A stretch of DNA of 64,000 bases from JABDIY01 sp963803875 (GTDB lineage: Bacteria > Actinomycetota > Acidimicrobiia > Acidimicrobiales > SZUA-35). Positions 44,962 to 53,684 of this stretch are shown here, piece after piece. Within the stretch, counting starts at the first letter, position 1. Each line of letters starts with the position of its first letter. The position numbers and the translations under genes are program-made. The notes beneath the pieces were generated by a model. That model did no database searches. It was given only the letters and a program-made list of their open reading frames with translations, and had not been told where the DNA came from. The stretch lies in the NCBI GenBank assembly GCA_963803875.1, contig CAWDOA010000008.1:520782-584781 (forward strand), read 5' to 3'.

Positions 44962-44998
44962 GACCCGGCGCGAGGAACGAGCAAACTCGAGCGGAATC
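44962..44998 (-). repeat. Right arm of the inverted repeat flanking the VIT gene
   Basis: Read on the minus strand it starts GATTCCGCTCGAGTTTGCTC, five bases after the TAA stop of the DUF4214 gene. It matches the left arm with two substitutions. Distance between arms is 791 bp, almost exactly the VIT gene. Confidence 0.9.
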
Positions 44999-45002
44999 GA
45001 GA

Positions 45003-46616
45003 TTATTGATAGGACACGTATGTGGGATCGGGATTGGCTCGCTGCAAGAGCTGAGCCGGTGTCATGGTGGGAACGTCCTCGTCGTAGAAGATCTTGATGC
45101 CTTTTTCGAAACGGGCCGGCATCAGCGTGTCGTAGTCACCGATCTTGGCCGCCGGTCCTCCTTCGCCGTCAGCGTGGAACAGGATCCGAACCCCGGGTGG
45201 ACTCTCTATGAGATCGGGATTGGTCACCATGTCTCTCCTGAACCTGTGAATGATCAGGATCTTCGGGGGAAGATCGTTGGCGCCAACCAGTCCGCTGAGA
45301 TAGGCCGAGACACGGTTGATCTCAGCGGCGTCGAGAGAGCCGATTCGCCCGCTGGGCGTCTGGTTCGGCCCCACCACCCACTCCGGATCCAGGGCCAGGC
45401 CCACTTCGGGCTCGATCAGCAGAGTCTCATAGGCCTGGGCTTCGTCGAGCACGTCGGCCCTGCCCGGCTGTATGTCGAGAATCAGGCGTCCATCCACGGT
45501 TCGGATCACGTCGAGATAACGACGCAGTTCGGCATCGGTTGCTCTGCTGCGATAGAGCCGATCCGGGCCCGGGCTTGCCGTCACGAGTGTTGAGATCAAT
45601 TCGAACGCCGGGACGATGGGGCGGCCGGTGACCTCGTAGGGGGCAGCCTGGGCTCGCAACCGCTGCAACGCTTGCTCGGGCGTTCCCTCCCCGGCGACTC
45701 CGAGGACCGGAGCACGGGGATGACCGTAGAACGCCACGATCAGCTCGCCGGTGGGATCCGCAGTTGGATCGACGGCAGCAACAAATTCGTAGTCGACGCT
45801 CGAGACGGCGAACCCTTCACCCGGGGTGGGTGTGGCCGCAAAGACCGTGACCACCACTTGGCCCTTGACCGGAACCTTTGAAGAGGCCGCGAACACCAGC
45901 ACCGCCGGATCCGCAGGATCGGACACCACGGTGCCGGTGACCCGCACTCCGTCCACAGCGACGACCACCGCGCTGGAGGCGACGTCGACGTCTCTGTCCA
46001 GACGGATGCGAATCCGGTCCACCGACCCCGTAGCGCCAGCGGCCGGACTCGATTCCACGATCGACAGGTCGGGCTGGAGGATTCCTTCGGCCGAGGCGAG
46101 GATCTGTTCCGAGATCGCAGCCCGGGCGACTCCGTCACCGAGTAGCCCAACCCAGTAGGCAGCCCCAGCCGCGTCCGGCTCGCGGTCCAGCAACGTTCGA
46201 TACAGCGCGGCGATGAACGCTTCATCGGTTCCACCGGCGACGAGAAAGTACTCTTGGGAGGAGAGCAGCTGAACCGAAAGAGACCTTGAGCTGAGCCGAT
46301 CGACCAGTCCCACAGCCCAGTAATCGTGGCCTGACGGATCGGGGCGACGCTCGAGGATCGCCTCGTACGCGAGGGTCACAAGCTTTCGTCGGTATTCGGT
46401 GCTGTCTCCGATCGCCTGAACAACTTCGCCGGGTCGAACACCTGCGTCGATCAATCCTGCCCAGTAGGCGCCACCGTCAGGGTCGGGGGACCGGCCCAGC
46501 AGACCTTCGTAGGTGGCGTCTACCAGCGCCACCGCACCGGAGGAGTTCTGCACGGCGGCGGAGGCCGGCGTAGCGAACACACAAACACACACGAGAGCCA
46601 AGAAACCGCGAACCAC
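45003..46616 (-). CDS. Secreted DUF4214 repeat protein with Ig-like and unknown C-terminal domain
   Basis: A 537-residue protein. The GTG at 46616 has GGAGAA upstream and gives a clean signal peptide (VRGFLALVCVCVFATPASA, cleavage after ASA). Three DUF4214 units follow, each with the Y-x-x-x-L-x-R-x-P-D core: YEGLLGRSPDPDGGAYWAG, YEAILERRPDPSGHDYWAV and YRTLLDREPDAAGAAYWVG. Next is a bacterial Ig-like segment (about 200-310). The last 220 residues, with LIVAFYGHPRAPVLGV and RLILDIQPGRADVLDEAQAY, look like a barrel-type domain I cannot name. An extracellular or wall-associated role is likely. Confidence 0.78.
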   Translation of the reverse strand: MVRGFLALVCVCVFATPASAAVQNSSGAVALVDATYEGLLGRSPDPDGGAYWAGLIDAGVRPGEVVQAIGDSTEYRRKLVTLAYEAILERRPDPSGHDYWAVGLVDRLSSRSLSVQLLSSQEYFLVAGGTDEAFIAALYRTLLDREPDAAGAAYWVGLLGDGVARAAISEQILASAEGILQPDLSIVESSPAAGATGSVDRIRIRLDRDVDVASSAVVVAVDGVRVTGTVVSDPADPAVLVFAASSKVPVKGQVVVTVFAATPTPGEGFAVSSVDYEFVAAVDPTADPTGELIVAFYGHPRAPVLGVAGEGTPEQALQRLRAQAAPYEVTGRPIVPAFELISTLVTASPGPDRLYRSRATDAELRRYLDVIRTVDGRLILDIQPGRADVLDEAQAYETLLIEPEVGLALDPEWVVGPNQTPSGRIGSLDAAEINRVSAYLSGLVGANDLPPKILIIHRFRRDMVTNPDLIESPPGVRILFHADGEGGPAAKIGDYDTLMPARFEKGIKIFYDEDVPTMTPAQLLQRANPDPTYVSYQ

Positions 46617-46710
46617 CCAAGAATTCTCCCGCAGACCGACCGAGGGCACGCGGATGGCGGATACGCCAGCTCTCAGGGCCGAGTTTGACACCGGTAGTAA
46701 CATCGAGAAC

Positions 46711-47391
46711 ATGGCGAACGCACCGTTCGACCGACTGCCGCCGGCGCTTGCTACGGGGCTGCAAGAATCTGGATTCATCCGGATCCTCACCCCCGCGGAA
46801 CAGCTGTACAGCGAAGGGGCCTATTCCAACAGTGTCTATGTAGTTCTCGACGGCCTTGTTCAGCTGGCAAAGTACTCTCCCAGCGGCGGTCACACGCTTG
46901 TGGCCATCCGCGGAGCGGGCGACCTGGTGGGACAACACTCCGCCCTCGATGGTGGCCCAAGACTGGTCGACGCGTCCGCCCTCACGCCGACCCGGCTGGT
47001 CTGCATGTTGCGGTCACGGTTCGAGTCCCTCGTGCGGGACGACCCCGATGTGGCGTTGCTGCTCCTCGGTGAGCTGAGCGGCTATGTCCGAGAACTCGTC
47101 GACCATGTCGGGGAACTGCTCGACGAAAAAGTGGCGGTCCTGATGGCTCGCCGACTGGTGCAGCTCGCCGTCGATCCCAAGCTAGAACCGCTGCGTACGA
47201 TGGAAGGGCACACCATCGTCATCCAGTCCCTGATGTCGCAGGCAAACCTCGCCGGGTGGGCGGGTGTGTCGCAGCGAGCGGCGGGAGCGGCCCTCCATGA
47301 CTTCCGCGACGAAGGCCTCATCTCTACCAGTCGGCTTCGTATCGAAATACTGGATCTCACCGGGTTGCGTCGTCGGGCCAAGGTTGTTTGA
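46711..47391 (+). CDS. Crp/Fnr-family transcriptional regulator
   Basis: A 226-residue regulator. The cyclic-nucleotide-binding-type barrel has LYSEGAYSNSVYVVLDGLVQ and IRGAGDLVGQHSALDGGPR, the dimerisation helix follows, and the helix-turn-helix is NLAGWAGVSQRAAGAALHDF then RDEGLISTSRLRIEI. The Arg/Glu signature of true cAMP sites is not clear, so the ligand is uncertain. An earlier ATG at 46654 would add 19 residues. It is divergent from the DUF4214 gene. Confidence 0.82.
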   Translation: MANAPFDRLPPALATGLQESGFIRILTPAEQLYSEGAYSNSVYVVLDGLVQLAKYSPSGGHTLVAIRGAGDLVGQHSALDGGPRLVDASALTPTRLVCMLRSRFESLVRDDPDVALLLLGELSGYVRELVDHVGELLDEKVAVLMARRLVQLAVDPKLEPLRTMEGHTIVIQSLMSQANLAGWAGVSQRAAGAALHDFRDEGLISTSRLRIEILDLTGLRRRAKVV

Positions 47392-47529
47392 AGGCCTCGA
47401 TCAGCGTCGCAGAATGTGCCGGATGGCCCAGACGAACGGTTGCGTACGTGCAAATCTGCATAGACGCCCGCGGTCCATCAGTTGAAAGTGGAGAACAAAC
47501 ACGTTCCGGTCGAGGTGAGGACAGGTCAC

Positions 47530-48144
47530 ATGCAGCTACAAACCCCCATTTCCCAAGGCGCTTTCACGGCCGCCCCGTTCGGCACCGAGTCTGGTGTCTA
47601 CATGAAACGAGCGGGCGAACAGCAACGCACCTCCGCCTGGATGGGTCTCAAACGCCGGATCTTCGGACCCGCGACACGTTCGGACCCATCGATCAACTGC
47701 GAGCTCGAACTGTTCGCAGGGCTGAACGAGGATGAACTTGACGCCGCAGCGAACGTGTTGTCCGTGTTCGACGTGGCTCCGGGGTCAGTTCTGGGGAGAC
47801 AGGGGAGTTCATTCCGTGACTTCACCGTCATCGTCTCAGGGCAGGTGGTTGTCTCACAGGACTCGGTGCCGGTGGGCATTCTCGGCCCCGGTTGTTGGTT
47901 CGGCGCCTATGCGATCGGGCCCGATGGCCCAAGGCGTCGCGCGGTCTCATTCGACGCCATTGCGCCAACTCGGGTGGCGGTGGCAGACCCTCGCGGCTTC
48001 ACAGCACTGATGCAGTTGGAACTGGTGGCCGAGCGAGTGCATGTCATGATCGAACGCCGCCGAGAGTTCAACGATCGACCCGAAACAGCGAAGCAATCAC
48101 ACCATCATCTCGAAGAACACACTGACTATCCGGCCCACCTCTGA
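47530..48144 (+). CDS. Cyclic-nucleotide-binding-domain protein lacking a DNA-binding domain
   Basis: A 204-residue protein with one cNMP-type barrel in the middle: LFAGLNEDELDAAANVLSVF, DFTVIVSGQVVVSQDSVPVG, GPGCWFGAYAIGPDGPRR and APTRVAVADPRGFTALMQ. It ends in a His-rich tail (SHHHLEEHTDYPAHL) without any helix-turn-helix. It follows the Crp-like gene after 138 bp on the same strand. It could modulate that regulator or act as a free ligand sensor. The start is uncertain; ATGs at 47530 and 47602 are both possible. Confidence 0.7.
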   Translation: MQLQTPISQGAFTAAPFGTESGVYMKRAGEQQRTSAWMGLKRRIFGPATRSDPSINCELELFAGLNEDELDAAANVLSVFDVAPGSVLGRQGSSFRDFTVIVSGQVVVSQDSVPVGILGPGCWFGAYAIGPDGPRRRAVSFDAIAPTRVAVADPRGFTALMQLELVAERVHVMIERRREFNDRPETAKQSHHHLEEHTDYPAHL

Positions 48145-48149
48145 GGCGT

Positions 48150-48710
48150 TTAGAGGTGTTCGTTGATTGCAGAGATCAGACGGGTGGAGATTTCCTCTTC
48201 GGTTCCCAGACCATCGACTGTTACGAGCAGCCCCTGCTCATCGAAGAAGTCGAGCACGGGACGGGTTTCCTGCTCGTACAGCGACAGGCGACGCTCGATC
48301 GCTTCGTCGGTGTCGTCGGCCCGGCCGCGGCTCTTCATGCGAGCGGTCACCTCGTCGAGGGGCACATCGAGATTGATCACAGCGTCCAAGCCGTCGTCGC
48401 CCACGGCGGACAACAACGCCTCAGCCTGGGGCAGGGTGCGCGGGTATCCGTCGAGGACGAAACCCGGACCGACCGCATCGGGTTCAGAGATCCTGTCGGC
48501 CACGATGCCGTTGATGATGTCGTCGCCGACCAAGCCGCCGGCGTCCATCACCTCTTTGGCTCGCATCCCCATCTCGGTACCGGCAGCGACCGCAGCGCGG
48601 AGCATGTCGCCGGTAGAGATGTGGGCCACGCCATAGGTGTTGACGATGTTGACACACTGGGTGCCCTTGCCGGCACCCTGTCGGCCGAAGATGACCAGAC
48701 GAACTGTCAC
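48150..48710 (-). CDS. adk: Adenylate kinase (short form)
   Basis: A 186-residue Adk. The P-loop is VIFGRQGAGKGTQCVNIVN, the AMP-binding segment is ISTGDMLRAAVAAGTEMG, and FVLDGYPRTLPQAEALL is family-diagnostic. The long zinc-type LID is missing; KSRGRADDTDEAIERRL is the short loop seen in actinobacterial Adk. The GTG start at 48710 overlaps the secY stop (GTGA). Confidence 0.95.
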   Translation of the reverse strand: MTVRLVIFGRQGAGKGTQCVNIVNTYGVAHISTGDMLRAAVAAGTEMGMRAKEVMDAGGLVGDDIINGIVADRISEPDAVGPGFVLDGYPRTLPQAEALLSAVGDDGLDAVINLDVPLDEVTARMKSRGRADDTDEAIERRLSLYEQETRPVLDFFDEQGLLVTVDGLGTEEEISTRLISAINEHL

Positions 48711-50077
48711 TTGAGGAATCCTTCGTAGTTTCGCTGCATGAGCTGGCTGTCGATCTGCTTGAGCAGTTCGAGGGAAACACCCACCCCGATGAGGATGGAA
48801 ATACCGCTGAAGCCAACCAGGCCGGCAGTTGCGGCGCCCCCTAGGTACCACGCCAGCATGGCAGAAGGAATAAGGGCGACCAAACCAAGGAAGATCGCTC
48901 CCGGCAACGTGATCCGGTTGAGGATCTTGGCCAGGTGGGCTTCGGTCTGGGAGCCGGGGCGGATTCCAGGAATGAAACCACCCTGTTTCTTGAGGTCGTC
49001 GGCCCGGCGGATCGGGTCGAACGCAATTGAATTGTAGAAGTACGCGAAGCCGATGATCAGCGCACCGAACAGGAGGATGTAGCCCAGGTTCGTGGGATCG
49101 AACAGATTGTTGTTCACCCAGTTTCGAACCTCGTCACCCCAGGTCCAGTTCTCCCTGTTGGGATCACCCGATGTAGGCAGCACGTTCACCAGCAAGGTGG
49201 GCAGCTGCAGCAGCGACGATGCGAATATGACGGGGATCACACCGGCTTGATTGACTTTGAGCGGGATGTAGGTGTTGTTGCCACCCATCACCCGGCGACC
49301 CACCTGACGCTTGGGAAAGTTCACCGGGATACGCCGCTGACCCTGCTCGACAAAGACGATTGCGACGACGAGCATCGTCAGGAGAATCAGGGCGATCGCA
49401 ATGACGCCGTACCGCGTGAGCACGCTGTTCTCACCCGCAGCCCAGAGCTGGATCGCGGTTGCGGGCAAGGCGGCCACGACCGACGCAAAAATGATGATCG
49501 ACATGCCGTTGCCGATGCCCTTCTGGGTGATCAGTTCACCCATCCACATGACAACGGCGGTGCCAACCGTGATGCACAAGACGGCCAGAAGAACCCGACC
49601 CGCTCCACCTTCGGGGAAGATATTGATACCACTGCCGGTACCGAAGAACTGTTCGGGGCTGCGGTTCACCAGGAACACGATGCCGGTGGACTGGATCAAT
49701 GCAAGGACAACCGTCAAGTAGCGGGTCCACTGTGTGATCTTGGCCTGACCGATCGCCCCTTGGCTCTGCCATTCCTCCAGCTTGGGAATGGCGACAGTGA
49801 GGATCTGGATGATGATGCTGGCGGTGATGTAGGGGAGGATTCCGAGGCTGAAGAAACTGAGGTTGGCGATACCACCGCCCGATAGCAGGTTCAAGTAGCC
49901 GAAGATTCCGCCGCTGCCCGAATCGCTGTTGTCCCGCAACAGCTGAAGCTGGTCGAGATCTACCCCGGGAGCCGGAATCTGAGCGCCGAGCCGGTAGATG
50001 GCCACGATGAAGATTGTGAAGAAGATTTTGTTACGAAGTTCAGGCGTACGCAGAACGTTGCGGATCGTGGCGAGCAC
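48707..50077 (-). CDS. secY: Protein translocase subunit SecY
   Basis: A 456-residue ten-helix channel protein. It begins RNVLRTPELRNKIFFTIFIV, and the plug and gate region has GIFGYLNLLSGGGIANLSFF. FVEQGQRRIPVNFPKRQVGR contains the basic cytoplasmic loop that binds SecA and the ribosome, followed by NNTYIPLKVNQAGVIPVIFA. It heads the secY-adk pair and is separated from rplO by a 3.1-kb block of unrelated genes. Confidence 0.97.
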   Translation of the reverse strand: MLATIRNVLRTPELRNKIFFTIFIVAIYRLGAQIPAPGVDLDQLQLLRDNSDSGSGGIFGYLNLLSGGGIANLSFFSLGILPYITASIIIQILTVAIPKLEEWQSQGAIGQAKITQWTRYLTVVLALIQSTGIVFLVNRSPEQFFGTGSGINIFPEGGAGRVLLAVLCITVGTAVVMWMGELITQKGIGNGMSIIIFASVVAALPATAIQLWAAGENSVLTRYGVIAIALILLTMLVVAIVFVEQGQRRIPVNFPKRQVGRRVMGGNNTYIPLKVNQAGVIPVIFASSLLQLPTLLVNVLPTSGDPNRENWTWGDEVRNWVNNNLFDPTNLGYILLFGALIIGFAYFYNSIAFDPIRRADDLKKQGGFIPGIRPGSQTEAHLAKILNRITLPGAIFLGLVALIPSAMLAWYLGGAATAGLVGFSGISILIGVGVSLELLKQIDSQLMQRNYEGFLK

Positions 50078-50238
50078 CCGTTCAGGCTAGGCCCTCTGGC
50101 CGAACTTTTGATGGCATCCGCATGCACAATCACGTCCGCCGAAGCGGCTCTCCCCCGGACGGGACCTAAGCCCATTCCGGCCTCATCACATTTCTCATAG
50201 GTTCAGAGGTGGACAGGAATCAAACGTTCGGAGCAAGC

Positions 50239-51084
50239 ATGGAACACCCAGCCCAGACCACCGCCCCCGCTCTTGTGGGTGACCGCACCGTCAACGAGAT
50301 CGTTCTACCGGTTTCGTTCACCCGCATCGACGATCGGATCACCGGGATCGCCATCACACTTGCGCTCAAGTGGGCCATTCCACTGCATCTGGTGAATATC
50401 TCCGAGTCGGTGGACGCCACCGATCCAAAGCTCGATGCTTTCGCTGCGGATCTCAAGACTCGGCAGCCCAGCCTCGAGGTGCACCAAACCCATGTCTACG
50501 GACACGACGTCGCCACCGGTATCGCAGCAACGGTCCAGGCCCACTCGCTGCTTGTCATGGCCACCGATCATGCCGATGAGTGGAAGGTCAAAGGTTCGGT
50601 AGCCGAAAGCGTCCTCTTCCATGCCGGCGTGCCCGTGCTGTTGTTTGGGCCCAATGCCAACGAACTCGATCTCGAAGGTGACGTCGTCGTCGGCCTCGAC
50701 GGATCGGTGTCGGCTGAGGCCGCACTTGAACCCGCAATCGCGCTGTCGAACGCCTTGAAAACCCAGCTGTGGCTGGTACAGGTCGTCGGTGACGTCGGCT
50801 CCGAAATCGACACCGATGTCGCCACCTACATCCAAGATCAAGCCTCGATGGTGGAGGGAACGGGCGTTCACGGCTGGGAGCTGATCCACAGCAACGATCC
50901 GGTGACCGCTCTCGAAGGGTTTGCCAACGCCAGGAACGCAGCATTTCTGGTGGCGGGCGCTCGCGGTCGAACCGATCCACATCGTAAGACGATGGGGAGC
51001 ATCACAATGGGTTTGGTGGCCACCGCTCATCGCCCAGTACTCACGCTTGCGGTCTCGGAACCAAAGTTCACCGACGGCTCCTGA
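50239..51084 (+). CDS. Universal stress protein with two USP domains
   Basis: A 281-residue tandem USP protein. Domain 1 (about 15-145) ends with SLLVMATDHADEWKVKGSVA and FHAGVPVLLFGPNAN. Domain 2 (about 150-275) starts VVVGLDGSVSAEAALEPAIA and ends FLVAGARGRTDPHRKTMGSI with TAHRPVLTLAV. The second domain approximates the ATP-binding G-x2-G-x9-G pattern. ATG at 50239 is chosen for the GGAG six bases ahead. It is divergent from secY and lies in the inserted block. Confidence 0.85.
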   Translation: MEHPAQTTAPALVGDRTVNEIVLPVSFTRIDDRITGIAITLALKWAIPLHLVNISESVDATDPKLDAFAADLKTRQPSLEVHQTHVYGHDVATGIAATVQAHSLLVMATDHADEWKVKGSVAESVLFHAGVPVLLFGPNANELDLEGDVVVGLDGSVSAEAALEPAIALSNALKTQLWLVQVVGDVGSEIDTDVATYIQDQASMVEGTGVHGWELIHSNDPVTALEGFANARNAAFLVAGARGRTDPHRKTMGSITMGLVATAHRPVLTLAVSEPKFTDGS

Positions 51085-51110
51085 GTTCAGGCTGTATTGC
51101 TCGATCCCGC

Positions 51111-51560
51111 CTACGGTTGCCCTTCGCGCCAGTCCGGACGATCAGGGGCATCTTCTTCCCAACTGCGGACGAAGACCCGGATGGCTTTGATCTGTTCTGA
51201 AGACAACGGACCGGCGTAGTCGAGTGAGTACGCGCTCATCTGCGATCCGGGCACACCCACGGCGATGATCGTCTCGATTTGGCTGTCCGACGCAGCTTGA
51301 AGGAACTGCTCGGAATTGAGTGCCGGTCCGATTCCTCCTTCGCCGTTCAGACCATGACACGACGAGCAGTTGAACCCCCAGAGATTCTGGCCCTTGTCGG
51401 CCAGCGAAGCCAGGTTCGCTGCCCGCGATTCTTCCCGGGTGCTCGGCTCGAACCACCTGTAGAGGGGAAAGATTGCGGCGAGGACGAACATCAGCCCGGC
51501 GCCGATCATCATCACCCGGTTCGTGGATTGTTCGAGTTCCTCGTCGACTTCGTAGGGCAT
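51111..51560 (-). CDS. Membrane-anchored c-type cytochrome
   Basis: A 149-residue protein with one N-terminal membrane helix (about 15-33) and an extracytoplasmic cytochrome c domain. Haem is bound at CSSCH (Cys65, Cys68, His69) in LWGFNCSSCHGLNGEGGIGP; the axial Met is probably in VPGSQMSAYSLD. It resembles cytochrome subunits of actinobacterial bc-type or alternative complex chains. The ATG overlaps the TGA of a small upstream frame (TGATG), suggesting coupling. No other respiratory gene is adjacent. Confidence 0.85.
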   Translation of the reverse strand: MPYEVDEELEQSTNRVMMIGAGLMFVLAAIFPLYRWFEPSTREESRAANLASLADKGQNLWGFNCSSCHGLNGEGGIGPALNSEQFLQAASDSQIETIIAVGVPGSQMSAYSLDYAGPLSSEQIKAIRVFVRSWEEDAPDRPDWREGQP

Positions 51561-51703
51561 CAGCTGTGACTTTCGGTGGCACACGACGGGCCGCGGGGCG
51601 GCTCATCGATCTGGAAGGAGCCCGGCTGAGGACCATCCATCCGTTCGCCGGTGTCGATGTACAACAGCCCGTTCTCACCGATTTCGGTCGGGTACCGGTC
51701 CAT
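51560..51703 (-). CDS. Possible small protein coupled to the cytochrome gene
   Basis: A 47-residue frame, starting MDRYPTEIGENGLLYIDTGE and ending PSCATESHS, stops exactly on the cytochrome start (TGATG). No Shine-Dalgarno sequence precedes its ATG. The frame upstream of it (to about 51790) is open in another phase (EDVASPSFNRAGDYVTG), so this may be the end of a longer gene broken by an indel. The remaining spacer, 51704-51920, shows no convincing gene. Confidence 0.4.
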   Translation of the reverse strand: MDRYPTEIGENGLLYIDTGERMDGPQPGSFQIDEPPRGPSCATESHS

Positions 51704-51920
51704 TCCCGCGTGGTGCGGGACCGGTCACGTAGTCGCCGGCCCGGTTGAACGACGGTGACGCAACATCCTCGCCCGGTGCTCTGTCACAAACCCTGCGATG
51801 GGGGGAGGGCTTTGGTCCCTTCCCACCGCCCGATCCGGCGGCCAGAGTCGAGGCTATGAATTCTGCAGTTGTAGCCGGGAGCCTACGGTCCTCAGCCGAG
51901 AAGAACGGTAGGCTCGGCCC

Positions 51921-53051
51921 GTGACTGCAAGCTTGGGCCAGCCCGCGCCTACCCCCGGTACAACCTCACTCGATGCGCAGCAGCCTGCGCCTGCCAGCAT
52001 TCCCGAGCCGGATCTCGCCATCGATTCCTCGTCTCCGACCAAGCCGACCGGACTGAAACAGGTCGTCGAGATCATCCCGGCTCATTGTTATGAGCGGTCG
52101 ACGTGGCGGGGTCTTGCCCTGATCGCCAGGGACATGACGCTCTACCTCGTGGCGGTGGCTGGCTTGGTGGCCACCAACAATCCGCTGTTTGTTGTTCCAC
52201 TGTGGATCCTCGCCGGCCTCGCCGTTTCCGGGCTGTTCGTTCTCGGTCACGATGCCGCTCACGACGCCTTCTTCGATTCCAAACGAGCAAACGCAATTGC
52301 GGCTCGACTCACCATGCTCCCGTCGCTCCATGCCACCGAAATCTGGGTCTTCGGGCACAACCGGGTGCACCACGGACATACCCTCAAACAGGGCATGGAT
52401 TTCGTTTGGCATCCCTCGACCACCGAGCAGTATCTCACCATGAGCCGCTGGGGCCGTCTGCTCCACCGAATCGAGTGGGGTCCTCTCGGCGCCGGGCTGT
52501 ACTACGGCCGGAACGTGTGGTGGAACAAGATGATCCGTTTCACCCCGCCGCCACGATGGGCAAAGGTCATGCGCAGAGATCAGCTTTTGGTGGGGCTTTT
52601 CGCCCTCATCACGCTGCTAGCTGCGGTTGGGTTCCAGGGAGGCACGGGCGTATGGACCTGGGTGAAGGCGGTGGTCATCCCGTTCGCCATCTTCTGCCAG
52701 GTGATCGGCTGGGTTGTGCATGTCCATCACATCCATCCCGACATTCGCTGGTGGCCCCGCCGTGAGTGGAACCGGTATCGGGGTCAAGTAGAGGGCACCA
52801 CGGTGTTCCGCGGACCTCCCGGCTGGGAGTTCTTCTTCCACTGGATCATGGTGCATTTGCCCCATCACGTTGACATGCGCATTCCGTGTTACCGCCTCGA
52901 AGAAGCCGCTGCGGCAATCGAGGAACACTTCCCCGAAGACGTCGAAGAGAAACGCATCAGCCCGTCGAACTATCTGGCGTCGGTCCGGGCCTGCAAGCTC
53001 CACGACTTCGAATCAGGTACGTGGATGCCCTATCCCATCGCGACCAGCTAG
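51921..53051 (+). CDS. Fatty-acid desaturase
   Basis: A 376-residue membrane di-iron desaturase. The three histidine boxes are HDAAHDAFF (from residue 110), HNRVHHGHT (from 146) and HLPHHVD (about 311), with four hydrophobic segments between. The HDxxHxxFF and HNxxHH forms fit acyl-lipid or beta-carotene hydroxylase/desaturase types; the exact substrate is uncertain. It starts on GTG at 51921 and converges on rplO. Confidence 0.87.
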   Translation: MTASLGQPAPTPGTTSLDAQQPAPASIPEPDLAIDSSSPTKPTGLKQVVEIIPAHCYERSTWRGLALIARDMTLYLVAVAGLVATNNPLFVVPLWILAGLAVSGLFVLGHDAAHDAFFDSKRANAIAARLTMLPSLHATEIWVFGHNRVHHGHTLKQGMDFVWHPSTTEQYLTMSRWGRLLHRIEWGPLGAGLYYGRNVWWNKMIRFTPPPRWAKVMRRDQLLVGLFALITLLAAVGFQGGTGVWTWVKAVVIPFAIFCQVIGWVVHVHHIHPDIRWWPRREWNRYRGQVEGTTVFRGPPGWEFFFHWIMVHLPHHVDMRIPCYRLEEAAAAIEEHFPEDVEEKRISPSNYLASVRACKLHDFESGTWMPYPIATS

Positions 53052-53192
53052 GTTCTCCCTCTCGGGCGATGTGTTCTGGCGAACTGTTGAGCCTCCCGCA
53101 AACCGGCGACCGAAACGCCCGTGGAGCGGGAACGTCGATCGCCAGTTGAGGCGCGGCATCTCCGGATGGGATGTAGTGACGCTAGAACAGGA

Positions 53193-53681
53193 CTAGCGGT
53201 TCATGTGCTGGTTGCCCGAAGCGGGCGGGCGCACGCTGAAGGGCAGAGGCACGATTTCTACGGTGCCACCAGCATTGGTGATCGCTTCTTCAGCGCTCTT
53301 GGACACGGCATGAGCCTTCACCGTGAGCGCCTTGTTGATCGGAGCGCCACGGCCCAGGATCTTGACCAGAGCACCCTTGTGGGTGAGACCTGCTTCGCGG
53401 AGGCTGTCGGGAGAGACGTCGGTGAGCTTGGCCTCGACCAGGGTGTCGAGGTTGATGCCTTGGTACTCCACCCGGAACGGGTTCTTGAAGCCACGTAGCT
53501 TCGGCAGACGGATCTGCAGCGGCAGCTGGCCGCCTTCGAACCGTGCGGGAATTGTGCCGCGAGCCTTTTGGCCTTTGTGGCCACGGCCGGCGGTCTTGCC
53601 GGCCTTGCCGGCGATACCGCGAGCCTTGCGCTTCCTGCGATGGGTTGAGCCCTCAGCAGGCTTGAGATCGTGAACCTTCAT
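53193..53681 (-). CDS. rplO: 50S ribosomal protein L15
   Basis: A 162-residue L15. MKVHDLKPAEGSTHRRKRKA and GRGHKGQKARGTIPARFEGG are its conserved glycine/basic region, with the C-terminal KAHAVSKSAEEAITNAGG. It ends the rpsE-rpmD-rplO run; secY does not follow directly. Confidence 0.97.
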   Translation of the reverse strand: MKVHDLKPAEGSTHRRKRKARGIAGKAGKTAGRGHKGQKARGTIPARFEGGQLPLQIRLPKLRGFKNPFRVEYQGINLDTLVEAKLTDVSPDSLREAGLTHKGALVKILGRGAPINKALTVKAHAVSKSAEEAITNAGGTVEIVPLPFSVRPPASGNQHMNR

Positions 53682-53684
53682 GTC

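Noticed and set aside
44134..44998. Insertion sequence carrying the VIT gene
   Set aside because: No transposase and no target duplication seen; the arms are members of a dispersed repeat. Kept as a finding rather than a mobile element call.
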